A stretch of 64,000 nucleotides of DNA from Sphingobium sp. Lineage in GTDB: Bacteria; Pseudomonadota; Alphaproteobacteria; Sphingomonadales; Sphingomonadaceae. Positions within the stretch are counted from its first letter, which is position 1. The number at the start of each line of letters is the position of its first letter. A model generated the notes under the pieces. The model saw only the letters and a list, made by a program, of their open reading frames with translations. It had not been told where the DNA came from and made no database searches. A program made the position numbers and the translations under genes. This document shows positions 24,445-32,412 of this stretch, piece after piece. The stretch lies in assembly GCA_035196065.1 (NCBI GenBank), contig CP136575.1, forward strand, positions 1,331,001 to 1,395,000. Reading direction: 5' to 3'.

Positions 24445-25329
24445 TCAGAACATCGGTTGGTTTGCGGGATCGTCGGGGTCAGCGACCGGGGTGTGGATGC
24501 CGCATTCGGTCTTGTCCCAGCCTTTCCAGCGGCCCGAACGGGGATCTTCACCCGGCGCGACCTTGGTTGTGCAGGGCGAACAACCGATGGAGGGATAGCC
24601 TTGCTCGACCAGTGGATGGGCGGGCAGGCCATGCTCTGCCGCATAGGCGTCGATACGCTCCTTAGACCAGTCGGCGAGCGGATTGACCTTCAATCGTCCG
24701 TCTTCGATCTCAAAACGGGGCAGTGCCGTGCGCGTTGCAGATTGGAACGCCTTGCGGCCGGTAAACTGTGCATCAAAACCGGCAAGGGCATGTTTCAGCG
24801 GCAAGACTTTGCGGATTTCGCAGCAGCCATCCGGATCATAGGACCAGCGCAGGCCGTTACCGTCTTTCTGCGCAAGCAGATCGGTATCAGGGGTCAGTGT
24901 GCGCAAATCGGTCAACCCCAGCCCTGTGCGCAATTCTTCCTTATAGGTGATTGTTTCCGGAAAATGCTTTCCGGTGTCGAGGAACAGTACCGGCACCGAA
25001 GGGTCGATGCTGGCAATGAGATGCAGCAACACCGCACTTTCCGCTCCAAAGCTGGAAACGATGGCGGCATCGCCCAGCATATTTTCCTTCAGAAGGATTT
25101 CCAGCATCTCGACTGTATCGCGGCCGCGAAACATATGGTTGAGCCGGATAGCGTCGGTTTCGCTGTAGCGCGGCCCGGTGTCGATACGGTCAGGCGAGCG
25201 CTGTTCCTCACCCACAGGGGATGCCGAAGCGAGCCTGAAGCCGCTTTCACGACCATCGCCGGCAGCTGCTGCTTCGCCAAGCGTGGGGCTCCCCGCAAGC
25301 GGGAAGGGGGATTTCCCCCGATCAGCCAT
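24445..25329 (-). CDS. cysH: Phosphoadenylyl/adenylyl-sulfate reductase (APS-type, Fe-S)
   Basis: 294 residues from ATG 25329. The enzyme reduces activated sulfate to sulfite. SSFGAESAVLLHL and FLDTGKHFPET are the nucleotide-site motifs. The paired cysteines C169-C170 (DGCCEIRKVLP), then C250-x2-C253 (SIGCSPCTTKV), mark the [4Fe-4S] APS-reducing type rather than the cluster-free E. coli type; C276 in KTECGIHTP is the catalytic cysteine. The first 50 residues are an extension not needed by the family and partly encoded by a palindrome of the dispersed family. The start overlaps the DUF934 gene by eight bases. Confidence 0.93.
   Translation of the reverse strand: MADRGKSPFPLAGSPTLGEAAAAGDGRESGFRLASASPVGEEQRSPDRIDTGPRYSETDAIRLNHMFRGRDTVEMLEILLKENMLGDAAIVSSFGAESAVLLHLIASIDPSVPVLFLDTGKHFPETITYKEELRTGLGLTDLRTLTPDTDLLAQKDGNGLRWSYDPDGCCEIRKVLPLKHALAGFDAQFTGRKAFQSATRTALPRFEIEDGRLKVNPLADWSKERIDAYAAEHGLPAHPLVEQGYPSIGCSPCTTKVAPGEDPRSGRWKGWDKTECGIHTPVADPDDPANQPMF
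25289..25310. repeat. CCCGC/GCGGG palindrome within the cysH 5' coding region
   Basis: The + strand reads CTCCCCGCAAGCGGGAAGGG at 25289-25308, with the perfect core CCCGC AA GCGGG shared with the intergenic repeat at 50365-50386. It is translated as part of the unusual N-terminal extension of CysH (residues about 7-14, SPFPLAGS). Looks like a repeat that inserted at the gene boundary and was absorbed into the reading frame. Confidence 0.6.
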
Positions 25330-25735
25330 GCCGTAACTTCCACACGGGGACAGCGGCGTCGGCCGCACCCTGATAGACATGGTCATAACGCGATAGCGCC
25401 GCATCGACATCGGCCGGGTTCAACGGGGCGTCGGACACGAAACTGTCAAAACCGCAACGCTTCATGAATGCGATCTGATCTACCAGAACATCGCCCTGCG
25501 CGCGCAATTCGCCAGTGTAGCCAGCCTCACGCAGGATACGGGCTGATGAATAGCCCCTGCCGTCGCGGAATTTCGGGAAGGCAATCTCCACCAGTGTGAG
25601 CCGGGTGATATGCGGGATCAGCGCGCGGGCATCATCGTCAGATTCCAGCCGCACCGCTGTCGCGTTGGTCTGGCCCAGAAAGGCATCGAGCGTGACGCAG
25701 GGTTCTTCGCCATCAGCGTGAATATGCTCAACCAT
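25322..25735 (-). CDS. DUF934 family protein of sulfite-reduction clusters
   Basis: 137 residues from ATG 25735. DUF934 proteins are found almost only beside cysH and sulfite reductase genes in proteobacteria, and are named putative oxidoreductases without a known reaction. The body has IAFPKFRDGRGYSSARILRE and LRAQGDVLVDQIAFMKRCGF, the conserved family block. It overlaps the sulfite reductase stop by eight bases and the cysH start by eight bases, so the three are one transcription unit. Confidence 0.9.
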   Translation of the reverse strand: MVEHIHADGEEPCVTLDAFLGQTNATAVRLESDDDARALIPHITRLTLVEIAFPKFRDGRGYSSARILREAGYTGELRAQGDVLVDQIAFMKRCGFDSFVSDAPLNPADVDAALSRYDHVYQGAADAAVPVWKLRHG

Positions 25736-27359
25736 AGATCGCCTCCTTGAACGGCGCCATGCCGACGCGGCGATAGGTATCGACGAAACGTTCGCCGCCT
25801 TCGCGCAATTCCTTATATTTTTCGGTGACGCGTTCGACCGCGTCGACAATGCCGTCCTCGTCAAAGCCGGGGCCGGTGATCGTGCCAAGCGACACGTCTT
25901 CGGCACCCGATCCGCCGAGCAGCAACTGATAATTTTCGACGCCCTTACGGTCGACACCCAAAATGCCGATATGGCCGGCATGGTGGTGGCCGCAGGCGTT
26001 GATGCAGCCCGAAATCTTCAGTTTCAATTCGCCCAGATCGCGCTGGCGATCGAGATTTTCGAAACGCTTTGCAATCTTCTGTGCGATCGGGATCGAACGG
26101 GCATTGGCAAGGCTGCAATAATCAAGGCCCGGGCAGGCGATGATATCGCTGATCAGATCAAGATTGGCATCGGCAAGGTCCGCTTCGCGCAGCGCTTGCC
26201 AAACTGCATAAAGATCGCGCTTGGCGACATAGGGCAGCACGATATTTTGCGCATGGGTGACGCGCAGTTCGTCAAAGCTGTATTTCTCCGCAAGGTCGGC
26301 CATTACGTCGATCTGCGCGGAGGAGGCATCGCCCGGAATGCCCTCAATCGGTTTCAGGCTGATATTGACGATGGCATAGCCGGCCTGCTTGTGCGGCTTC
26401 ACATTCTGGTCGATCCAGACCGCGAAATCGGGATCGCTGCGGTCGATATCGTCGCTGAGGCCTGCTTCGAACGGCGGCGGAGCAAAATGGGCGGCAATGC
26501 GCTCCAGCTCTGCAGCCGGCGGGTCAATGCCGAGCGTCTTCACATGCGCAAATTCTTCCTCGACCTGACGGCGATATTCATCGGCGCCAATTTCGTGGAC
26601 GAGGATCTTGATCCGCGCCTTGTAGATATTGTCGCGCCGGCCATAGCGGTTGTAAACGCGCAGGCATGCCTCGGAATAGCTGAGGAAATCCTCGATCGGC
26701 ACATAATCCTTGATCAGCGGTGCGATCATTGGGGTGCGACCCATGCCACCGCCGACATAAAAGGCCGCGCCCAATTTGCCGTCGCGCGTCACCAGCTGGA
26801 TGCCGATATCGTGGAGGCGCATCGCCGCGCGATCCTCGTCCGCTGCGATCACCGCAATTTTGAACTTGCGCGGCAAATAGCTGAATTCAGGGTGGAAAGT
26901 GCTCCACTGGCGCATCAGCTCGGCCCAGGGGCGGGGATCGGCCACTTCGTCGGCCGCAGCGCCTGCATATTGATCCGAACTGATGTTGCGGATGCAATTG
27001 CCGCTCGTCTGGATGGCGTGCATTTCGACACTGGCCAGATCGGCGAGGATATCGCCGGCATCTTCCAGCTTGATCCAGTTATATTGGATATTCTGACGCG
27101 TGGTGAAATGGCCATAGTCGCGGTCATATTTGCGCGCGATATGCGCCAGCATCCGCATCTGCCGGCTGTCCAGCGTGCCATAGGGAATGGCGACGCGCAG
27201 CATATAGGCGTGAAGCTGCAGATAGAGACCGTTCATCAGGCGGAGCGGCTTGAACTGGTCTTCGGTGATCTCGCCGGCAAGGCGGCGCTTCACCTGATCG
27301 CGAAATTCGGCGACGCGTGCATCGACGATCGCTTGGTCATAAGTGTCATATTTATACAT
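25728..27359 (-). CDS. cysI: Ferredoxin-type sulfite/nitrite reductase, siroheme and 4Fe-4S enzyme
   Basis: 543 residues. The siroheme-Fe4S cysteines are visible as C409-x5-C415 (CPGLDYCSLAN) and C452-x3-C456 (GCINACGHHH). The N-terminal half has the hemoprotein fold (RHIARKYDRDYGHFTTRQNIQYNWI). In this context (cobA, DUF2849, DUF934, cysH) it should reduce sulfite to sulfide, though by sequence alone it may be called nitrite/sulfite reductase. No cysJ flavoprotein gene is adjacent, so a ferredoxin or other donor is likely. Confidence 0.92.
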   Translation of the reverse strand: MYKYDTYDQAIVDARVAEFRDQVKRRLAGEITEDQFKPLRLMNGLYLQLHAYMLRVAIPYGTLDSRQMRMLAHIARKYDRDYGHFTTRQNIQYNWIKLEDAGDILADLASVEMHAIQTSGNCIRNISSDQYAGAAADEVADPRPWAELMRQWSTFHPEFSYLPRKFKIAVIAADEDRAAMRLHDIGIQLVTRDGKLGAAFYVGGGMGRTPMIAPLIKDYVPIEDFLSYSEACLRVYNRYGRRDNIYKARIKILVHEIGADEYRRQVEEEFAHVKTLGIDPPAAELERIAAHFAPPPFEAGLSDDIDRSDPDFAVWIDQNVKPHKQAGYAIVNISLKPIEGIPGDASSAQIDVMADLAEKYSFDELRVTHAQNIVLPYVAKRDLYAVWQALREADLADANLDLISDIIACPGLDYCSLANARSIPIAQKIAKRFENLDRQRDLGELKLKISGCINACGHHHAGHIGILGVDRKGVENYQLLLGGSGAEDVSLGTITGPGFDEDGIVDAVERVTEKYKELREGGERFVDTYRRVGMAPFKEAIYG

Positions 27360-27360
27360 G

Positions 27361-27657
27361 TCAGATCACCCAGTCGCCGACGCTCGGGTCGGCTGGTTTC
27401 AGCGAAAGGTCGAGGCGCACTGTTGGGCCAAGCGCGCGGACACGGTCCTTGATATGCGCAGGCCGCGGGCCTTCGGGTGTAGCCACCGCCTCGATGATAT
27501 AAGGGGCATTGACGCGACGCGCACCTTCCTCGGCATGCAGAATGGCGTCGCCGCTTTCGCCCACATCGACGGCGTCCTCAACATGGACTGACCAGCTCTC
27601 GCCAGTCCACCAGGTTACCGCGCCCGAGGCGAGATCATTTCCTGTCAGCAATTTCAA
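27361..27657 (-). CDS. DUF2849 domain protein of the sulfite-reductase cluster
   Basis: 98 residues from a TTG at 27657 that overlaps the TGA of cobA; the exact start is uncertain. DUF2849 proteins are small, found beside cysI in alphaproteobacteria, and of unknown function. The features are TGNDLASGAVTWWTGESWSV and the C-terminal LSLKPADPSVGDWVI. It ends one base before the sulfite reductase start. Likely a small accessory factor of the assimilatory enzymes, inferred from gene order only. Confidence 0.85.
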   Translation of the reverse strand: MKLLTGNDLASGAVTWWTGESWSVHVEDAVDVGESGDAILHAEEGARRVNAPYIIEAVATPEGPRPAHIKDRVRALGPTVRLDLSLKPADPSVGDWVI

Positions 27658-28421
27658 TTCAGATACTCCACTTCCCGGGCAATCGTCGTCAGCCGGTCTT
27701 CAGCATCGGCCATCATTACAACATCGCCCACAATGATGATGGCGGGAGAACGCACATTTTCGCGCGCGATCATATCGCCCAAGTCGGTCAAAAGGGTCCG
27801 CAGCGTGCGCCGGTCCTTTCGGCCGACACGCTCCAGCACGGCAACGGGCGTGTCGGGTGACAGGCCGTCGGAAATCAGTTTTTCGCAAATGGCGTCTGCA
27901 GTGGCGACGCCCATATAGATGACAAGTGTGCGGCCTTTGCCGGCAAGCCCTGCCCAATTCTGGTCGGTCAGCCCTTTGCATTGCCCTGCCACGAAAGTGA
28001 CCGCGCTGGAGGCATCGCGGTGGGTGAGGGGAAGGAAGCTTTCCGCCCCACCTGCAATCGCCGCCGATATGCCGGGTATGACCTCGACCGGAACCGAGGC
28101 GTCACGGCAGGCATCAACCTCTTCGCCGCCCCGGCCGAAGATGAACGGATCACCGCCCTTCAGCCGGACGACGGCATGGCCTGCCCGCGCTTCTTCAACA
28201 AGGATTGCATTAATCCCTTCCTGCGGGACCGAATGGCGGCTGCGCTGCTTGGCAACCGAGATAAAGCGGGCGTCGCCGCGCGCGAGTGCGAGGATCGCAT
28301 CGTCGACCAGACCGTCATGCACAATCACATCAGCGGCCGCGATCAGCCGTGCCGCCTTGACCGTCAACAGGTCCGGATCGCCGGGGCCTGCGCCCACCAG
28401 ATAGACTATGCCTTTTTTCAT
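27654..28421 (-). CDS. cobA: Uroporphyrinogen-III C-methyltransferase
   Basis: 255 residues from ATG 28421; a TTG seven codons earlier is possible. It methylates uroporphyrinogen III twice to give precorrin-2, the precursor of siroheme, the cofactor of the neighbouring sulfite reductase. VYLVGAGPGDPDLLTVKAARLI near the start, DVIVHDGLV, RLKGGDPFIFGRGGEE and VEVIPGISAAIAG are the SUMT motifs. It is the single-domain form, not the CysG fusion; the dehydrogenase/chelatase is not here. First gene of the cysH-containing operon. Confidence 0.95.
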   Translation of the reverse strand: MKKGIVYLVGAGPGDPDLLTVKAARLIAAADVIVHDGLVDDAILALARGDARFISVAKQRSRHSVPQEGINAILVEEARAGHAVVRLKGGDPFIFGRGGEEVDACRDASVPVEVIPGISAAIAGGAESFLPLTHRDASSAVTFVAGQCKGLTDQNWAGLAGKGRTLVIYMGVATADAICEKLISDGLSPDTPVAVLERVGRKDRRTLRTLLTDLGDMIARENVRSPAIIIVGDVVMMADAEDRLTTIAREVEYLN

Positions 28422-28531
28422 GAAGAGCAGAATGGCGGGCAACCGAACAAAGGTAAAATCAGAATAGGTTGGCCGGGGGATAGGGCGACTTTAGCCCCAT
28501 GCCATATCCCGGCCACCGATACGCTGCGACC

Positions 28532-30859
28532 TTAGCCCGCCTTGACTTTCTTTTTCGGCTTTTTCGGCTTTCCGGCCTTGGGTGCAGCAGGCGTAACCTC
28601 GAATGCAGGCTGCCCGTCCTTGATGCGGACTGCCACCTCGCCGCCATTGACCAGCTTGCCGAACAGCAGTTCCTCGGCCAGCGGCTGTTTGATCTTTTCC
28701 TGGATCAGGCGGCCCATTGGTCGTGCGCCGTACAGCTTGTCATAGCCACGCTCGGTCAGCCATGCGCGGGCTTCGTCGTCGAGCTTGATGTGGACATTCT
28801 GGTCGGCCAACTGCAGTTCCAGTTGCAGGATGAACTTGTCGACGACCATTGCAACAACCTCGGTCGGCAGATAGGCGAACGGCACTATCGCATCGAGGCG
28901 GTTGCGGAATTCGGGCGCGAACAGGTTTTTCACCGCATCTTCGCCGGCGTCTTCCTTGCTGATATTATTCCCGAAACCAATGCCTTCGCGCGCCATGTCG
29001 GATGCGCCGGCATTGGTCGTCATGATCAGGATGACATTGCGGAAATCCACCGTCTTGCCGTGATGATCGGTCAGACGGCCATTATCCATCACCTGCAACA
29101 ATATGTTGAACAGATCAGGATGCGCCTTTTCGATCTCGTCGAGTAACAGCACGCTGTGCGGATTCTGGTCGACGGCATCGGTCAACAGACCGCCTTGGTC
29201 GAAACCGACATAACCCGGGGGGGCACCAATCAGCCGGCTAACCGAGTGGCGCTCCATATATTCGCTCATGTCGAAACGCTTCAGCGGAATGCCCATGATG
29301 CTTGCCAACTGGCGCGCAACCTCTGTCTTGCCGACACCGGTGGGGCCGCTGAACAGATAATTGCCGATGGGCTTGTCCGGATCGCGTAGGCCGGCACGGC
29401 TCAACTTGATCGCTGAGGACAGCACTTCGATTGCTTTGTCCTGCCCGAACACCACGCGTTTCAGATCCGCCTCAAGCGTACCCAGTGCGGTGCGGTCGTC
29501 AGACGATACCTGCCGGGGCGGGATGCGGGCGATGGTTGCGATCACGGCCTCGATTTCTTTGGGCGTGATCAGTTTGCGGCGCTTGGACGGCGGCACGAGC
29601 ATCTGCATCGCGCCCACCTCATCGATGACGTCAATGGCCTTGTCCGGCAGTTTGCGGTCGTTGATATAACGCGCAGATAATTCGACCGCGGCTTTCAGCG
29701 CATCGGGGGTGTATTTCACCTTGTGATGCTCTTCAAACGCGCTGCGCAGACCAGCCAGAATCTTGACCGTATCCTCAAGCGTCGGCTCGTTCACGTCGAT
29801 TTTCTGGAACCGACGCAGCAGGGCACGGTCCTTTTCGAAATGGTTGCGGAATTCCTTGTAAGTGGTCGATCCGATGCAGCGGATGGTACCGCCCGAAAGC
29901 GCGGGCTTCAGCAGGTTGGATGCGTCCATTGCACCGCCACTGGTCGCGCCGGCACCGATCACAGTATGGATTTCATCGATGAACAGGATCGCGTCGGGCA
30001 GCTTTTCCAGTTCGGAAACGACCGCCTTCAGCCGTTCCTCGAAATCGCCGCGATAGCGGGTGCCGGCAAGCAGCGCGCCCATGTCGAGCGAATAGATTAC
30101 CGCCGGCAGCAACACTTCGGGCACCTGATGCTCGACGATACGCCGCGCCAGACCTTCGGCGATCGCAGTTTTGCCAACGCCCGGCTCACCCACATAAAGC
30201 GGATTATTCTTCGAACGGCGGCAGAGGATCTGCACCGTGCGGTCAACCTCTTCACTGCGTCCGATCAACGGATCAATCCGGCCCTGCTTCGCCTTTTCGT
30301 TGAGGTTGACGGTGAACTGTTCGAGCGCGGTTTCCTTGCCCTTCTTGTCCTTCGCGTCGGGCGCGGCTTCTTCTTTGCGTTCCTCGGCACCTTCAACCGG
30401 CTTCTGTTCGACCAGCTTGCCATCCTTGCCGATGCCGTGGCTGATATAGCTGACCGCGTCGAGGCGGCTCATATCCTGTTGCTGCAAGAAATAGACGGCA
30501 TAGCTTTCGCGTTCTGAAAACAGCGCGACCAGCACATTGGCGCCCGTGACAACATCCTTGCCCGATGATTGCACATGCAGGATCGCGCGCTGCACCACGC
30601 GCTGAAACCCGCTGGTCGGCGAGGGATCGACATTGCCGCCGACTTTCAGGCTTTCCAGTTCATTGTCCAGATACTGGATTACCGCGTCGCTAAGCTCGCC
30701 AAGATCGACGCCGCACGCCTGCATTACCTTTGCCGCTTCTTCATCGTCAATCAGCGCCAGAAGCAGATGTTCAAGCGTCGCATATTCATGCGCACGTTCG
30801 GCCGCGTTCTTGAGCGCATTGTGCAGCGTAGCTTCGAGGGATTCGGCAAAACTCGGCAT
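28532..30859 (-). CDS. clpA: ATP-dependent Clp protease ATP-binding subunit ClpA
   Basis: 775 residues. The N domain (1-about 145, [20 protein letters not shown]) is followed by a charged linker and two AAA+ modules: Walker A GEPGVGKT at 224-231 with IDEIHT at 294-299, and a second Walker A GPTGVGKT at 505-512 with [11 protein letters not shown]. The IGF loop that docks to ClpP is at 627-629. It unfolds substrates for ClpP, including N-end-rule proteins brought by ClpS. No clpS is adjacent, unlike in many relatives. The tail is lysine-rich ([11 protein letters not shown]). Confidence 0.97.
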   Translation of the reverse strand: MPSFAESLEATLHNALKNAAERAHEYATLEHLLLALIDDEEAAKVMQACGVDLGELSDAVIQYLDNELESLKVGGNVDPSPTSGFQRVVQRAILHVQSSGKDVVTGANVLVALFSERESYAVYFLQQQDMSRLDAVSYISHGIGKDGKLVEQKPVEGAEERKEEAAPDAKDKKGKETALEQFTVNLNEKAKQGRIDPLIGRSEEVDRTVQILCRRSKNNPLYVGEPGVGKTAIAEGLARRIVEHQVPEVLLPAVIYSLDMGALLAGTRYRGDFEERLKAVVSELEKLPDAILFIDEIHTVIGAGATSGGAMDASNLLKPALSGGTIRCIGSTTYKEFRNHFEKDRALLRRFQKIDVNEPTLEDTVKILAGLRSAFEEHHKVKYTPDALKAAVELSARYINDRKLPDKAIDVIDEVGAMQMLVPPSKRRKLITPKEIEAVIATIARIPPRQVSSDDRTALGTLEADLKRVVFGQDKAIEVLSSAIKLSRAGLRDPDKPIGNYLFSGPTGVGKTEVARQLASIMGIPLKRFDMSEYMERHSVSRLIGAPPGYVGFDQGGLLTDAVDQNPHSVLLLDEIEKAHPDLFNILLQVMDNGRLTDHHGKTVDFRNVILIMTTNAGASDMAREGIGFGNNISKEDAGEDAVKNLFAPEFRNRLDAIVPFAYLPTEVVAMVVDKFILQLELQLADQNVHIKLDDEARAWLTERGYDKLYGARPMGRLIQEKIKQPLAEELLFGKLVNGGEVAVRIKDGQPAFEVTPAAPKAGKPKKPKKKVKAG

Positions 30860-31011
30860 TCAAAAAACTCCAACGCAGTATGACCGACTACCGGCCACCC
30901 CGCTTTCATCAATGTCGCCCTTTTGACGACGCATTTCAACCGCAGTTGCGGCGAATGGTAAAGATAGCGAAAAAAACCGGTCGAAAAGTACGCGGGAAGT
31001 AGTGTTTGGTG

Positions 31012-31215
31012 TCACAAACCTTTGCGGAACAGGGCATCGGCGGCGCTGCGATGGCTTGTGGCAGCGGCCATTTTAGCCTCGCACCGGGCGATTTCTGTGT
31101 TCAGCGCGTCGATCCGGTCCTGAAGCTCATCCACAGATAGCCGGTCGATATCCTGCTTCAACACAATCGCAACCGGGTCTTCGGGCCGCTTGGCGAAAAG
31201 CTCATCCAGATCCAT
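31012..31215 (-). CDS. DUF1192 family protein
   Basis: 67 residues. MDLDELFAKRPEDPVAIVLK and LSVDELQDRIDALNTEIARC followed by an EAKMAAATSHRSAADALFRK end are the DUF1192 pattern, a small coiled-coil-like protein of alphaproteobacteria. Function unknown. It is transcribed divergently from the quinone oxidoreductase gene, and this pairing is what I would expect in sphingomonads. Confidence 0.9.
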   Translation of the reverse strand: MDLDELFAKRPEDPVAIVLKQDIDRLSVDELQDRIDALNTEIARCEAKMAAATSHRSAADALFRKGL

Positions 31216-31361
31216 CGCTTCTTCTCCTGTCTGCAGCTATTGGCCCTGACCGGAAAATGGGGCTTGAGCCTGGCCTTGTCAATTCTTGCAGGCGGTGGCA
31301 CGCAACATGCTGGAATCGCGACAGCTTGGCCGCTATGGTCTGACGCCTGAAGTGAGGGGAC

Positions 31362-32363
31362 ATGATGGCCGACTTTCCTGATATGATGACAGCGGTGGAA
31401 ATTTCAGCGCCAGGTGGGCCCGATGTTCTGAAAGCGTGCACACGCCCCGTGCCCGAACCGGGTGAGGGTGAAGTGCTGGTGCGCGTTGCTGCCGCTGGGG
31501 TCAACCGGCCGGATGTTGTCCAGCGCATGGGGCTTTATCCGGCCCCGCCGGGGGCAAGCGATCTGCCTGGCCTTGAAATTTCGGGCACTGTGATTGCCTG
31601 TGGCGAGGGCGTGGGGCCGGAACTGCTGGGGCAGCATGTCTGTTCGCTGGTGGCGGGTGGCGGTTATGCCGAATATTGCATCGCCAGGGCCGACCTGTGT
31701 TGGCCGGTGCCCGACAGCCTTTCGATGGAAGAGGCCGCGGCCATCCCCGAAACACTGATGACCGTATGGCACAATGTGTTCGAACGCGGCTATGCGGTTG
31801 AGGGCGAGACCATCCTTGTCCATGGCGGAACCAGCGGCATTGGCAGCATGGCGATTAAGCTGGGCGGCCTTTTCGGTATTTCGGTGATTGCGACCTGCGG
31901 ATCCGACGAAAAATGCGCAGCGGTAATCGCACTCGGCGCTGCACATGCGATCAATTACAAGAGCCATGACTTTGTCGAGGAAGTGAAACGCCTGACCGAC
32001 GGTAAGGGCGTGCATTTGGTGCTCGATATGGTCGCAGGATCTTACGTGCCACGCAATCTTGCCTGCCTGCGCGAAGACGGCCGGCACGTGACCATTGCGG
32101 TGCAAGGCGGGTTGGTTGCTGAAATCAATATGGCACAGGTGATGAGCCGCAGGTTGACGCTAACCGGATCGACGCTGCGGCCGCGCAGCAACCAGTTCAA
32201 GGCATTGCTGGCCGACGAAATTCACCGCAATATATGGCCCGATGTGGTGGCAGGCCGGCTGCGGCCGACCATGGCGAAAAGCTTTCCGCTGGTTGAAGCA
32301 GCGGCCGCCCATAAGTTGATGGAAAGCGGCGATTTTGTCGGCAAGATTGTGCTTATCCCATAA
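31362..32363 (+). CDS. NAD(P)H quinone oxidoreductase, zeta-crystallin/PIG3-type
   Basis: 333 residues of the medium-chain dehydrogenase fold without zinc ligands. Motifs: AAAGVNRPDVVQRMGLYPAP near 48-67, the substrate region DLPGLEISGTVIACG, and the nucleotide-binding glycine-rich loop ILVHGGTSGIGSMAIKLG around residue 148. It likely transfers hydride from NADPH to quinones or enones, cytosolic. The start could be ATG 31362 or the next codon. A bidirectional terminator lies 3 bases after the stop. Confidence 0.92.
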   Translation: MMADFPDMMTAVEISAPGGPDVLKACTRPVPEPGEGEVLVRVAAAGVNRPDVVQRMGLYPAPPGASDLPGLEISGTVIACGEGVGPELLGQHVCSLVAGGGYAEYCIARADLCWPVPDSLSMEEAAAIPETLMTVWHNVFERGYAVEGETILVHGGTSGIGSMAIKLGGLFGISVIATCGSDEKCAAVIALGAAHAINYKSHDFVEEVKRLTDGKGVHLVLDMVAGSYVPRNLACLREDGRHVTIAVQGGLVAEINMAQVMSRRLTLTGSTLRPRSNQFKALLADEIHRNIWPDVVAGRLRPTMAKSFPLVEAAAAHKLMESGDFVGKIVLIP

Positions 32364-32365
32364 AA

Positions 32366-32398
32366 AAACCCCGGAGTTTCCTCCGGGGTTTCTTTTTT
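32366..32398. terminator. Bidirectional terminator between oxidoreductase and TonB receptor 1
   Basis: AACCCCGGAG (32368-32377) pairs with CTCCGGGGTT (32381-32390) around TTTC, with an A run before and a T run after, so it can stop transcription in both directions. The same structure, with almost the same sequence, recurs at 35203-35233 after the second TonB receptor gene. Confidence 0.9.
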
Positions 32399-32412
32399 GA
32401 GCTCAAGCCGAT

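Noticed and set aside
28422-28531. Riboswitch or regulator site before cobA
   Set aside because: The 110-base gap between clpA and cobA shows only a loose direct repeat (CCTATC and CCTATT on the minus strand); no SAM or cobalamin riboswitch core could be built.
30860-31011. Heat-shock (sigma32) promoter before clpA
   Set aside because: No acceptable CTTG-spacer-CYTATNT pair was found; only a weak TTGAAA with a poor -10.
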